DNA of 64,000 nucleotides from Allobosea sp. AAP35 (lineage in GTDB: Bacteria; Pseudomonadota; Alphaproteobacteria; Rhizobiales; Beijerinckiaceae). Numbering within the stretch: the stretch's first letter is position 1; each line of letters begins with the position of its first letter. The notes under the pieces are model-generated. The model did no database searches. It worked only from the letters and a program-made list of their open reading frames with translations, and had not been told where the DNA came from. The stretch covers positions 1 to 64,000 of the forward strand of contig NZ_LJHQ01000056.1 of the NCBI RefSeq assembly GCF_001295925.1, written 5' to 3'. Below are positions 35,671-44,814 of this stretch, one piece after another. Position numbers and translations under genes: made by a program.

Positions 35671-36500
35671 GCACACGCCACCCCATCGCCTTGACCATTG
35701 CCGGCTCGGATTCCAGCGGCGGCGCCGGTATCCAGGCCGATCTGAAGACCTTCGCGGCCCATCAGATCTATGGCGCCAGCGTCCTCGTCGCGCTGACGGC
35801 GCAGAACACGAAGGGCGTCAGCGCGATCCACGCCGTGCCAGCGGCTTTCGTCGCGCAGCAGATGGACGCGGTCTTCGAGGATCTCGACGTCGAGGCGGTG
35901 AAGATCGGCATGCTGGCGACGGCGGAACTGATCGAGACCGTGGCCGCGGGGCTGAAGCGCCACAAGGCGCGCAACATCGTGCTCGACCCGGTGATGATCG
36001 CGGCCTCGGGCGCGCGCTTGCTGGAGAACGAGGCGGTGGCTGCGATCCGGCGCCATCTCTTCCCGCTGGCGAGCCTGATTACGCCCAACCTGCCGGAAGC
36101 CGCCGCTTTGCTCGGCACCAGCGTCGCTGAAACCGAGGACGCGGTCGAGCGGCAGGCCGATGCGCTGGCCGCTCTCGGCGCTTCGAATGTTCTGATCAAG
36201 GGCGGGCATGGCGGCGGCGACAGCAGCAGCGATCTTCTCCTGCTCGCGGGCGGCAGCCGCCAGCGCTTCGCGGCGCCGCGCCTGACCACGCGCAACACCC
36301 ATGGGACAGGCTGCACCCTGTCGTCCGCCATCGCCTCGGGGCTGGCGAAGGGGCTCTCGCTGCCGGAAGCCGTCGGCCATGCCAAGACCTATATCTCGGC
36401 GGCTATTGCGGCGGCCGACGAGGTTCCGGTTGGCCATGGCCACGGACCGGTGCATCATTTCCACCACTGGTGGGATCGTCAGGACGGGAGACAGCCATGA
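35667..36500 (+). CDS. thiD: Hydroxymethylpyrimidine/phosphomethylpyrimidine kinase ThiD
   Basis: Phosphorylates HMP and HMP-P in thiamine biosynthesis. The 277 residues show the ThiD pattern: [80 protein letters not shown], and [20 protein letters not shown] near the ATP site. It has a short His-rich C-terminus ([14 protein letters not shown]). The GTG start overlaps the antitoxin stop and its own stop overlaps mutB (ATGA). No thiamine riboswitch precedes it. Confidence 0.93.
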   Translation: MSTRHPIALTIAGSDSSGGAGIQADLKTFAAHQIYGASVLVALTAQNTKGVSAIHAVPAAFVAQQMDAVFEDLDVEAVKIGMLATAELIETVAAGLKRHKARNIVLDPVMIAASGARLLENEAVAAIRRHLFPLASLITPNLPEAAALLGTSVAETEDAVERQADALAALGASNVLIKGGHGGGDSSSDLLLLAGGSRQRFAAPRLTTRNTHGTGCTLSSAIASGLAKGLSLPEAVGHAKTYISAAIAAADEVPVGHGHGPVHHFHHWWDRQDGRQP

Positions 36501-38662
36501 CCGCCATCCCGGATTTCTCGACGCTGGCCTTCGAGGGCACTCAGGCGGCGAGCGCCTCCGCGCTGCCAGCCGGCGAGGATTGGCTGACGCCTGAGGGCAT
36601 CCCGGTGAAGCCGGTCTACACGGCGCAGGATCGCGAGGGCCTGCCCTTCGTCGACACCTTGCCGGGCATCGCGCCTTATCTGCGCGGTCCCTACCCGACG
36701 ATGTATGTCAACCAGCCCTGGACGATCCGGCAATATGCCGGATTCTCCACGGCCGAGGATTCAAACGCCTTCTACCGGCGCAATCTCGCCGCCGGCCAGA
36801 AGGGTCTCTCGGTCGCCTTCGATCTGGCCACCCATCGCGGCTATGATTCCGACCATCCCCGCGTTGGCGGCGACGTCGGCATGGCCGGCGTCGCGATCGA
36901 CTCGATCTACGACATGCGCACGTTGTTCTCCGGCATCCCGCTCGACCAGATGAGCGTCTCGATGACGATGAATGGCGCGGTTTTGCCGGTGCTGGCGCTC
37001 TACATCGTCGCAGCGGAAGAACAGGGCGTAGCCGCAGCCAAGCTCTCGGGGACCATCCAGAACGACATCCTCAAGGAGTTCATGGTCCGCAACACCTATA
37101 TCTACCCGCCCACCCCTTCGATGCGGATCATCGGCGACATCTTCTCCTACACGTCGCAGCATATGCCGAAGTTCAACTCGATCTCGATTTCCGGCTACCA
37201 CATGCAGGAGGCGGGGGCGACGCAGGATCTCGAGCTCGCCTATACGCTCGCCGACGGTGTCGAATACATCCGTGCCGGCCAGCGCGCGGGCTTAGGCGTG
37301 GATGCCTTCGCGCCGCGCCTGTCCTTCTTCTGGGCGATCGGCATGAACTTCTTCATGGAGGTCGCCAAGCTGCGCGCCGGCCGGCTGATCTGGGCCAAGC
37401 TCGTCAAGGATTTCGGCGCCACCAGCGAGAAGTCCCTGCCGCTGCGGACCCATTGCCAGACGTCCGGCTGGTCGCTGACGGCGCAGGACGTCTTCAACAA
37501 CGTGCCGCGCACGATGATCGAGGCAATGGCGGCGACGCAAGGCCATACGCAGTCGCTGCACACCAATGCGCTCGACGAGGCGCTGGCCCTGCCGACGGAC
37601 TTCTCCGCCCGCATCGCCCGCAACACGCAGATCCTGCTGCAGCAGGAGAGCGGCACGACCCGGATCATCGATCCCTGGGGCGGCTCCTATTATGTCGAGC
37701 GGCTGACGGCGGAACTCGCCAAGAAGGCCTGGGCGCATATCCAGGAGGTCGAGGCGCTCGGCGGCATGGCCAAGGCGATCGAGGCTGGCATCCCCAAGCT
37801 GCGCATCGAGGAGGCCGCCGCCAAGACGCAGGCTCGCATCGATGGTGGGCTGCAGGCGATCATCGGCGTCAACATGTTCAAGCCCGACAACGAGGCGTCC
37901 ATCGACGTGCTCAAGGTCGACAACGCCTCGGTGCGGACGCAGCAGCTCGAAAAGCTGCGCAGGCTCAAGGCGGAGCGCAACGAGGCCGACGTCCAGGCCG
38001 CGCTGACCGCGCTGACCGACGGCGCGCGGGGCGACGCCAACCTGCTCGACATCGCGGTGAAGGCGGCACGCGCCAAGGCGACCGTCGGCGAGATTTCCAT
38101 GGCGATGGAGCAGGTCTTCGGGCGCCATCGCGCCGAGATCAAGTCGATCTCGGGCGTCTACAAGCGGGAGGTCGGCACGATGAACCCGGCGGTGATGCGC
38201 GTGCAGATGATGACGCAGGCGTTTGAAGAGGCCGATGGCCGCCGCCCGCGCATCCTCGTCGCCAAGATGGGGCAGGATGGGCATGACCGCGGCCAGAAGG
38301 TCATCGCCTCGGCCTTCGCCGATCTCGGCTTCGACGTCGATATCGGCCCGCTCTTCGCCACCCCCGACGAGGCGGCGCGCCAGGGCGTCGAGAACGACGT
38401 CCACATCATCGGCGTCTCCTCGCTCGCGGCAGGCCATCTGACGCTGGTGCCGGAACTCAAGGCGGCTCTGGCCAAGGCCGGCCGGCCCGACATCATGATC
38501 GTGGTCGGTGGCGTCATCCCGCCGCAGGATTTCGAGGCGCTGAAGGACGCCGGTGCCGCGGCGATCTTCCCGCCGGGCACCGTCATTGCGGATGCCGCCG
38601 AGAAGCTGCTCGAGGACCTCAACACTCAGCTGGGCTACGTTCAGCGCGACGCGGCGGAGTGA
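36497..38662 (+). CDS. mutB: Methylmalonyl-CoA mutase large (alpha) subunit
   Basis: Catalytic subunit, 721 residues. The N-terminal TIM barrel binds the CoA ester ([58 protein letters not shown]). The C-terminal cobalamin domain has the base-off/His-on motif Asp594-x-His596-x-x-Gly599 (DGHDRG). The start at ATG 36497 overlaps the thiD stop. It makes succinyl-CoA from propionate, odd-chain and branched substrates; its GTPase chaperone MeaB is encoded 10 kb away. Confidence 0.96.
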   Translation: MTAIPDFSTLAFEGTQAASASALPAGEDWLTPEGIPVKPVYTAQDREGLPFVDTLPGIAPYLRGPYPTMYVNQPWTIRQYAGFSTAEDSNAFYRRNLAAGQKGLSVAFDLATHRGYDSDHPRVGGDVGMAGVAIDSIYDMRTLFSGIPLDQMSVSMTMNGAVLPVLALYIVAAEEQGVAAAKLSGTIQNDILKEFMVRNTYIYPPTPSMRIIGDIFSYTSQHMPKFNSISISGYHMQEAGATQDLELAYTLADGVEYIRAGQRAGLGVDAFAPRLSFFWAIGMNFFMEVAKLRAGRLIWAKLVKDFGATSEKSLPLRTHCQTSGWSLTAQDVFNNVPRTMIEAMAATQGHTQSLHTNALDEALALPTDFSARIARNTQILLQQESGTTRIIDPWGGSYYVERLTAELAKKAWAHIQEVEALGGMAKAIEAGIPKLRIEEAAAKTQARIDGGLQAIIGVNMFKPDNEASIDVLKVDNASVRTQQLEKLRRLKAERNEADVQAALTALTDGARGDANLLDIAVKAARAKATVGEISMAMEQVFGRHRAEIKSISGVYKREVGTMNPAVMRVQMMTQAFEEADGRRPRILVAKMGQDGHDRGQKVIASAFADLGFDVDIGPLFATPDEAARQGVENDVHIIGVSSLAAGHLTLVPELKAALAKAGRPDIMIVVGGVIPPQDFEALKDAGAAAIFPPGTVIADAAEKLLEDLNTQLGYVQRDAAE

Positions 38663-38664
38663 AA

Positions 38665-38691
38665 GACAGGCGCGACCGGGTCGTGCCTGTC
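38665..38691. terminator. Hairpin between convergent mutB and the next gene
   Basis: GACAGGCGCGAC (38665-38676), a 3-nt loop and GTCGTGCCTGTC (38680-38691) form a 12-bp stem with one G-U pair, right after the mutB stop. There is no T tract, so termination would be weak or Rho-assisted; it could serve both converging transcripts. Confidence 0.5.
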
Positions 38692-38718
38692 CATGATCAC
38701 GGGCGTCGCTGCGCGACG

Positions 38719-39000
38719 TCAGCGCCAGCCGTGACCATAGCCATAGCCGTAACGCGGCGGGGGCGGCGGCGGGCGGAAGCCGTAGCCGTCATGATAGCGC
38801 TGCCAGTGGCGGCGGCCCCAATAGCCATGGACGACAGGCGGCGGCGGACGCCAACCATGGGCCGGCGGGCCGTAATAGCCGCGCTCGTAGCGGCCACCGA
38901 AAGCCTCCGCCGGGCTGACGGTGGTGAGGCTGGCGGTGGCGAAGACGGCGGCGCCGATGGCAAGGCTGGCCAGGCTGGTCGCGGCGAATGTGCGGAACAT
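38719..39000 (-). CDS. Small secreted Gly/Tyr/Pro-rich protein
   Basis: The 93-residue protein has a signal peptide (MFRTFAATSLASLAIGAAVFATASLTTVSPAEA, cleavage near AEA-FG) and a mature part of repeated aromatic/Pro/Arg units (GGRYERGYYGPPAHGWRPPPP, YGYGYGHGWR). Such short envelope proteins are frequent in Hyphomicrobiales and have no known role. GAGG precedes the ATG closely. Confidence 0.75.
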   Translation of the reverse strand: MFRTFAATSLASLAIGAAVFATASLTTVSPAEAFGGRYERGYYGPPAHGWRPPPPVVHGYWGRRHWQRYHDGYGFRPPPPPPRYGYGYGHGWR

Positions 39001-39101
39001 GGTCCTCGTCCTGTGTGGTGGCCCAGGGGACATCCCTTGCCTGACACGGACATTCACTGATCGCGCCTGAACGGCATTTGAGGCCGCCATTCACCTCTGG
39101 T

Positions 39102-39890
39102 TTAGCTGCCCGCCACCTGCCGGCGCTTCAGCAACAGCGAGGCGGAAATCACGGCCAGCGCGACGGCGCCGATCATCAGTGTGCAGGCGGCGTTGATCTC
39201 CGGCGAGACGCCGAGCCTGATCGCCGAATAGAGCCGCATCGGCAGGGTCGTCGCGCCGGGACCAGTGGTGAAACTGGCGATGACGAGATCGTCGAGCGAG
39301 AGCGTGAAGGCCAGCATCCAGGCGGCGGCGACAGCCGGCCAGATCAGCGGCAGCGTGACGGTCCAGAAGGTGACGAGCGGCGTGGCGCCGAGATCGCGTG
39401 CGGCCTCCTCCAGTGAGCGGTCGAAGCCGGCGAGCCGCGCCTGCACGACGATGCAGGCGAAGCCGAGGCCGAAGGTCGCGTGGGCGATCGTCACCGTCCA
39501 GAAGCCGCGTTCGACATCGGCCGCCACAAACAGCAGCAGGAGCGATAGGCCCGTGATCACCTCGGGCATGACCAGCGGCGCCAGCACCATGCCGGAGAAC
39601 AAAAGCCGCCCCTGGAACCGGCCATGCCGCACCAGCGCGAGCGCAGCCAGCGTACCGAGCCCGGCCGCGAGCGTCGCGGAGACGAAGGCGAGCCTGACGC
39701 TCAGCCAGGCGGCGTCGAGCAAGGGCTGGTTCGACAGCAGGGAGCCATACCAATGCGTCGAGAACCCGCCCCAGACCGTGACCAGCCGCGAGGCGTTGAA
39801 GGAATAGGCGACGAGCGCCAGGATCGGCAGATAGAGGAAGGCGAAGCCGACGACGAGGGCGAGGATCAGGCCGGGGCCGAGCCGCTTCAT
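39102..39890 (-). CDS. potI: Putrescine/spermidine ABC permease PotI-like
   Basis: Inner-membrane subunit of 262 residues with six predicted helices and the permease EAA loop (EEAARDLGATPLVTFWTVTLPLIWPAVAAAWM). In size and sequence it resembles PotI/PotC. It is coupled to potH by a 4-nt overlap and is last in the operon. Confidence 0.92.
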   Translation of the reverse strand: MKRLGPGLILALVVGFAFLYLPILALVAYSFNASRLVTVWGGFSTHWYGSLLSNQPLLDAAWLSVRLAFVSATLAAGLGTLAALALVRHGRFQGRLLFSGMVLAPLVMPEVITGLSLLLLFVAADVERGFWTVTIAHATFGLGFACIVVQARLAGFDRSLEEAARDLGATPLVTFWTVTLPLIWPAVAAAWMLAFTLSLDDLVIASFTTGPGATTLPMRLYSAIRLGVSPEINAACTLMIGAVALAVISASLLLKRRQVAGS

Positions 39891-40786
39891 GGGCCGCCCC
39901 GCGCCAGCCTGGCTTGCTGAAGCAGCGCCAGCGGCAGGACGAGCACGACCAGCAGCACGATCGCGACGGCTGAGGCGAGCGGCCAGTCGCGCGATGCGAA
40001 GGTGGTCCAGAGCAGATTTCCGATCAACGTGGTATCCGGCCCGCCGAGCAGATCGGGGATCACGAATTCCCCCACCGAGGGGATGAAGACGAGCGCGGCG
40101 CCCGCGAAAAGACCGGGCAGCGACAGCGGCAGAGTCACGGTGAGGAAGGCCGTCGCGGGTGTCGCACCGAGATCGGCCGCCGCTTCGAGCAGGCTGCGAT
40201 CGAGCTTCTCCAGCGTCGCGTAGAGCGGCAGCACCATGAAGGGCAGATAGGAATAGACCATGCCGATCAGGACGGCGGCCTCGGTGTTCAGAAGCCGTAA
40301 GGGTTCGCTGGTCAGGCCGAGGCTACCCAGCATCATGTCGAGCAGGCCGTCGGGCCGCAGGATGCCGATCCAGGCGTAGACCCGGATCAGAAACGAGGTC
40401 CAGAAGGGCAGCACCACCAACACCAGCAGGACGGGCCGCCAGTGCCGGGGCGCGGCCGCCATGGCATAGGCGAGCGGGTAGCCGATCGCGAGCGCGATCA
40501 GCGTCGTCAGCGCCGCGACGCGCAGCGAGTAAAGGTAGCTCTGCCCGTAGAGGGAATCCTCGGCGAGCAGGCGGAAGTTCTCGAGATCGAGCCGGGCGAA
40601 AAATTCTCCCAGTCTCGCCAAGCCTTCGAAATGCGGCGCATAGGGCGGCAGCGCGGTATCCGCATCCGACAATGCCATGCGCAGCACCATCGCAAAGGGC
40701 GCGAGGAAGAACAGCAGCAGCCAGAGATAGGGCGCAGCCACCAGGAGCCGGCCGAGACGCGCAGGCGGTGCGACCGGCGCGCTCAT
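39887..40786 (-). CDS. potH: Putrescine/spermidine ABC permease PotH-like
   Basis: Inner-membrane subunit of 299 residues with six helices (LLVAAPYLWLLLFFLAPFAMVLRMALSDAD at the N-terminus) and the EAA loop (LLEAAADLGATPATAFLTVTLPLSLPGLFAGAALVFIPSVGEFVIPDLLGG). Partner of PotI. It overlaps both neighbours by 4 nt. Confidence 0.93.
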   Translation of the reverse strand: MSAPVAPPARLGRLLVAAPYLWLLLFFLAPFAMVLRMALSDADTALPPYAPHFEGLARLGEFFARLDLENFRLLAEDSLYGQSYLYSLRVAALTTLIALAIGYPLAYAMAAAPRHWRPVLLVLVVLPFWTSFLIRVYAWIGILRPDGLLDMMLGSLGLTSEPLRLLNTEAAVLIGMVYSYLPFMVLPLYATLEKLDRSLLEAAADLGATPATAFLTVTLPLSLPGLFAGAALVFIPSVGEFVIPDLLGGPDTTLIGNLLWTTFASRDWPLASAVAIVLLVVLVLPLALLQQARLARGGP

Positions 40787-41937
40787 GGCGGCAGCACCAG
40801 TCCGGCCTCGACGTCCCAGGAGAGCCAGACTTGATCTTCCCAGGCGAAGGGCCGCGCCGCGCGGCGGGTGCGGTTCGTCAGCGCGACCTTGAGCAACTGG
40901 CCTTGATCCCCGCCGACCATGACCTGCACCATGGTGACGTCGCCGAGATAGCCGATATCCCAGATTTCGCCCGCGACCTTGTTGAGGTCGCCTGCCGGCT
41001 CGTCATGGCTGAGCTCGATCTTCTCAGGACGCAGACCAATGAGGACCGGAGCGCCGATCGCGAGAGTCGGCCGCTCCTCGTCGAGTTCGACCGTCCCAGT
41101 GATCCCTGTCTCGACCTTGACAAGATCGCCTTCGATCGACGCAACGCGCCCCTCGAGAATATTGATGTCGCCGACGAACTCCGCGACGTAACGGTTGGCC
41201 GGCGCCTCGTAGATCACGTCCGGTGGGCCGATCTGGACGAGCCGGCCCTGGTCCATCACCGCCATGCGGTCGGACATGGTCATGGCCTCGTCCTGGTCAT
41301 GCGTCACGACCATGAAGGTCGTGCCGAGTTTGCTCTGGAGGTCCATCAACTCGAACTGAGTCGCCTCGCGCAGCTTGCGATCCAGTGCCGCCATCGGCTC
41401 GTCGAGCAGCAGCAGCTTCGGACGTTTGGCGAGCGCGCGCGCCAGCGCGACACGCTGACGCTGGCCGCCCGAAAGCTGGTCGGGCTTGCGGCGACCAAGC
41501 CCGTCGAGCTTGACCAGCGCGAGCATCTCCTCGACGCGGCGGGCAATCTCGGCGCGCGGTAGACCCTCGCGCTTCAGCCCATAGGCGATGTTGTCGGCGA
41601 CGCTGAGATGGGGGAAGAGCGCATAGGACTGGAACATCATGTTGACCGGGCGCAGATGCGGCGGCACGGCCGTGATGTCGACGCCGTCGAGCAGGATCTG
41701 GCCCTCATCGGGCGTCTCGAAGCCCGCCAGCATCCGCATCAGCGTGGTCTTGCCGCAACCGGAGGGACCCAGCAGCGCGAAGAATTCGCGCGGGTAGAGC
41801 GAGAGCGAGACATCGCAAACCGCCGTGACTGCGCCGAAGCGCTTCGTGACGCCCCGGAACTCGATGATCGGCTTGGCGTTCGTGTCGTCCCACGGTTGGA
41901 AGGCGCGGCGCAGGCTGCCAGGCGATGCCTTGCGCAT
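40783..41937 (-). CDS. potG: Polyamine ABC importer ATPase PotG-like
   Basis: Cytoplasmic ATPase of 384 residues: Walker A GPSGCGKTT, Q-loop, signature LSGGQRQRVALARALA, Walker B LLLLDEPMAALD, H-loop VVTHDQDEA, and a C-terminal TOBE domain. The start at ATG 41937 gives MRKASPGSLRRAFQPWDDTNAKPIIEFRGVTKRFG; upstream residues belong to the potF shadow. The TOBE tail and neighbours fit a PotFGHI importer better than other MOI-type families. Confidence 0.94.
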   Translation of the reverse strand: MRKASPGSLRRAFQPWDDTNAKPIIEFRGVTKRFGAVTAVCDVSLSLYPREFFALLGPSGCGKTTLMRMLAGFETPDEGQILLDGVDITAVPPHLRPVNMMFQSYALFPHLSVADNIAYGLKREGLPRAEIARRVEEMLALVKLDGLGRRKPDQLSGGQRQRVALARALAKRPKLLLLDEPMAALDRKLREATQFELMDLQSKLGTTFMVVTHDQDEAMTMSDRMAVMDQGRLVQIGPPDVIYEAPANRYVAEFVGDINILEGRVASIEGDLVKVETGITGTVELDEERPTLAIGAPVLIGLRPEKIELSHDEPAGDLNKVAGEIWDIGYLGDVTMVQVMVGGDQGQLLKVALTNRTRRAARPFAWEDQVWLSWDVEAGLVLPP

Positions 41938-41963
41938 GGTAGCAGCGCCCCGTCTGTCGTCGC

Positions 41964-43076
41964 TCACTTGCCGGTTTTCACCCGCGTCCAGAGCCGGTTG
42001 ACCAGCCGCTGCGACTTCTGGTCGTAGGGTGTGATCGTGTAGAGGCGGCCCATCACCGCCTCGGGCGGGTAGATGCCGGGATTGTCGCGCACCGAGGCCG
42101 AAAGCAGCGGCTTGGAGGCGAGGTTGCCATTCGCATACTGGATGAAGTCCGAGTTCTTCGCTGCCATTTCCGGTCGGTTGACGAAATCGATGAACTTCAG
42201 CGCCGCCTCGGGATTGGCGGCATCCTTGGGAACGACGAAGGAATCGAACCACATCAGCGCGCCCTCCTTCGGGATCGCATAGGCGATCTCGACCTTGTTC
42301 TTGGCTTCTTCAGCCCGCTTCTTCGCCTGCAGCACATCGCCCGAATAGCCGACGGCAAGGCAGATATCGCCATTGGCGAGCGCGTTGATGTATTCCGAGG
42401 AGTGGAATTTCTGGATATGCGGACGGATCTTGCGCAGCAGATCGCCGGCCTTGTTGAGATCGGCCTCCACCTTGGAATCCGGGTTCAACCCGAGATAGCG
42501 CAGCGCTGCCGGGAACATCTCCTCGACCGCATCGAGGACATGGACACCGCAGTTGGAGAGCTTCTTGAGCTGGTCGGGCTCGAAGAGGATCTTCCAGCTG
42601 TCGATGACCGCGTCGGGGCCGAGGCGCTCCCTGATCTTGCCGACGTTGTAGCCGATCCCGGTCGTACCCCACATGTAGTTCACGGCGTGCTTGTTGCCGG
42701 GGTCGTATTTGGCCAGCCGTCCCTGGATCTCGGGCCAGGCATGTTTGAGGTTTGGCACCTTGGCGGCGTCGATCGGCGCGTAGAGCCCGAGCGGAATATG
42801 GCGCGGCAGGAAGGACGCCGTCACGACGATCAGGTCGTAACCCGTCTTGCCGGCGAGCAGCTTGGTCTCCACCGTCTCCATCTGGTCGAAGGTGTCGTAG
42901 ACGACGGTGATGCCGGTTTCCTTCTTGAAGGCGTCGAGAACCTCGGGGTCGACATAGTCCGACCAGTTGTAGATGCGCAGTTCCTTGCCCTGCGCCGCCG
43001 CGGGGCCCGCCGCCAGAAGCGAAAGCGCCAGCGCCGCACCCGATACGATCCCCTTCAGCCAAGCACGCTTCGTCAT
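41964..43076 (-). CDS. potF: Periplasmic polyamine-binding protein PotF-like
   Basis: The 370-residue binding protein has a signal peptide (MTKRAWLKGIVSGAALALSLLAAGPAAAQG) and the PotD/PotF core: ELRIYNWSDYVDPEVLDAFKKETGITVVYDTFDQMETVETKLLAGKTGYD, YMWGTTGIGYNV, NALANGDICLAVGYSGDV. The aromatic and acidic residues fit putrescine/spermidine, but the ligand is not certain. First gene of potFGHI, 26 bp before potG; its promoter must lie in the 130-bp divergent region to 43207. Confidence 0.93.
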   Translation of the reverse strand: MTKRAWLKGIVSGAALALSLLAAGPAAAQGKELRIYNWSDYVDPEVLDAFKKETGITVVYDTFDQMETVETKLLAGKTGYDLIVVTASFLPRHIPLGLYAPIDAAKVPNLKHAWPEIQGRLAKYDPGNKHAVNYMWGTTGIGYNVGKIRERLGPDAVIDSWKILFEPDQLKKLSNCGVHVLDAVEEMFPAALRYLGLNPDSKVEADLNKAGDLLRKIRPHIQKFHSSEYINALANGDICLAVGYSGDVLQAKKRAEEAKNKVEIAYAIPKEGALMWFDSFVVPKDAANPEAALKFIDFVNRPEMAAKNSDFIQYANGNLASKPLLSASVRDNPGIYPPEAVMGRLYTITPYDQKSQRLVNRLWTRVKTGK

Positions 43077-43206
43077 GATCCGTTCGATTCCCCCTGAGCC
43101 AGACGGCACTGAGGCTAGCAGCTTGGCGGCGCGCCTCAAGCCGTTGTGATCCTGCCGTGCTGTCCACGACCTTGCGATGCAACATGGCTGCCACATATCA
43201 AGGGTC

Positions 43207-43959
43207 ATGCGCGCCGCCCGCCTCGTTCCCCTGCTCTTCCTGCTGCTGTTCATCCTTCCCCTGCTGACGCATGCGGCCTGGTGGTCGATGCAGGGCATGG
43301 CGGAGGATTGGCGGCGGGCTGACTGGTCGAGCGCGAAACTGCTTCCGGCGGCCTCCACGGAGCCCGAGGCGACCGTCCATGTCTTCGCCGCGCGCGTCGG
43401 CCGCTGGCGCGGCGTCTTCGCGCATCATTCCTGGGTCGTGGTGAAGGAGCCCGGCGCCAGCGCCTATACGCGCTTCGACGTGGTCGGCTGGGGCACGCCC
43501 GTGCGCGTCAACCATCGCGAGGCGGATGGGCGCTGGTACGGCAACCTGCCTGAACTCGTCACCGAGATCCGGGGCGCGGCGGCGGAACAGCTCATCCCGC
43601 GCATCCGCGCGGCGGTGAAAAGCTATGCCTATGTGACGCCCGGCAGTTACAAGGCATGGCCCGGTCCAAACTCGAACAGCTTCGTCCAGCATGTCATGGC
43701 CGAGGTCCCCGAACTCGCCCAAGCCCTGCCGCCGACCGCGATCGGCAAGGATTTTCGCGAGGATGGGCTCTACGCCGGGCTCACTCCGAGCCGCACGGGC
43801 GTGCAGGCTTCGCTCTATGGGCTCGCGGGCGTGACGATCGGCTGGGTTGAAGGCGTCGAGGTCAATCTGCTGGGACTCGTCGCCGGGTTCGACCTGCGCA
43901 GCCCGGCCCTGAAGCTGCCGGGCTGGGGGCGGGTCAGCCCATTGAGCCTGTTCGCCTAG
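43207..43959 (+). CDS. DUF3750 domain protein, membrane-anchored
   Basis: The 250-residue protein has an N-terminal helix (RLVPLLFLLLFILPLLTHAAWW) and the DUF3750 region with AARVGRWRGVFAHHSWVVVKEPGASAYTRFDVVGWGTPVRVN and PGPNSNSFVQHVMAEVPEL. The conserved His and NSNSF segment suggest a papain/NlpC-like fold, but no activity is established. The start at ATG 43207 with AAGGG close upstream is preferred to 43177. Confidence 0.85.
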   Translation: MRAARLVPLLFLLLFILPLLTHAAWWSMQGMAEDWRRADWSSAKLLPAASTEPEATVHVFAARVGRWRGVFAHHSWVVVKEPGASAYTRFDVVGWGTPVRVNHREADGRWYGNLPELVTEIRGAAAEQLIPRIRAAVKSYAYVTPGSYKAWPGPNSNSFVQHVMAEVPELAQALPPTAIGKDFREDGLYAGLTPSRTGVQASLYGLAGVTIGWVEGVEVNLLGLVAGFDLRSPALKLPGWGRVSPLSLFA

Positions 43960-43971
43960 CCCCGACGAACC

Positions 43972-44814
43972 CTAATTCCGCAGCACCGCGCAGTTGCCGC
44001 CGGCGCGCCTGAGCCGCTCGCAGAAGGCGCTGGCCTCGCGCGCCGTCTGGGCCGGCAGGCGGACGCGGTAGAATGGCGCGCGGCCTCGCCCCGCAATGCG
44101 TGAGCCGAGGATCAATGTCGGCCGGTCGGCCAGAAGCGAGGCAAAGCGCTGGGCGACCGCCTGGTAGGAACGGATGGCACGGGCCTTGGAGACGTTGCCG
44201 GCAAGCTGGACGCCGAACGGCGCGTAGACGCCCTCGATCAGAGCGGGCGGCGCCGAGCGCCGGATCGAAGCGACGGTCGCCAGGCAGTCGGTCTTGTCCG
44301 TCGTCGGATCGAGAGACATGTCCCCGGCACCGGGGCGCCAGTCCTCGACACTGCGGCCGGTGATGAAGCGGACATAGGCTTGCGTTTCCAGCGGCAGGCT
44401 GCCGCCCTGTCCCAGCCAGCGCGACACCCGGCCCGGCCCCGCATTATAGGCGGCCGCGGCCAGGCCGAGATTGCCGAACTGGCCCTTTAAAGCGGCGAGG
44501 TAGGCGGCCGATGCCGGGATCGCGGCTTCGGGATCGAACGGATCGGCCAGCCCCCGCTCGCTGGCCGTGCCGGGCATGAACTGAGCGACGCCTTGCGCTC
44601 CAGCGGAACTGGTGACGTTGGGCCGGAAGCTGCTTTCGCGCCAGATCAGCCGGGTGAAGAAGGAGACCGGCAGCTTGCTGTCGAGGGCCGCCCGCTCGAT
44701 CAGCCGGCAGATCGTTTCCGCGATGCTTTCCTGCGGCTCGGACGCGAGGGCCGGCTGGGCCGCGCAGGACGCGACCCAGGCGAGTGCGCCACAGAGCGCC
44801 GCCGCTCGCCTCAC
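43972..44814 (-). CDS. Lytic transglycosylase (SLT) with SPOR-like C-terminus
   Basis: Periplasmic murein-cleaving enzyme of 280 residues. Signal peptide 1-24; SLT domain with the catalytic Glu60 in LIWRESSFRPN, then SAGAQGVAQFMPGTASERGL and AYNAGPGRVSRWLG. The C-terminal 75 residues resemble a SPOR domain (APFYRVRLPAQTAREASAFCERLRRAGGNCAVLRN), which binds denuded septal glycans. The GTG start overlaps the stop of the PLP enzyme gene (GTGA), which fixes it. Convergent with the DUF3750 gene, 12 bp apart. Confidence 0.9.
   Translation of the reverse strand: MRRAAALCGALAWVASCAAQPALASEPQESIAETICRLIERAALDSKLPVSFFTRLIWRESSFRPNVTSSAGAQGVAQFMPGTASERGLADPFDPEAAIPASAAYLAALKGQFGNLGLAAAAYNAGPGRVSRWLGQGGSLPLETQAYVRFITGRSVEDWRPGAGDMSLDPTTDKTDCLATVASIRRSAPPALIEGVYAPFGVQLAGNVSKARAIRSYQAVAQRFASLLADRPTLILGSRIAGRGRAPFYRVRLPAQTAREASAFCERLRRAGGNCAVLRN

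Noticed and set aside
35667..35700. Thiamine riboswitch before thiD
   Set aside because: thiD overlaps the antitoxin gene; no space or TPP-box sequence is present.
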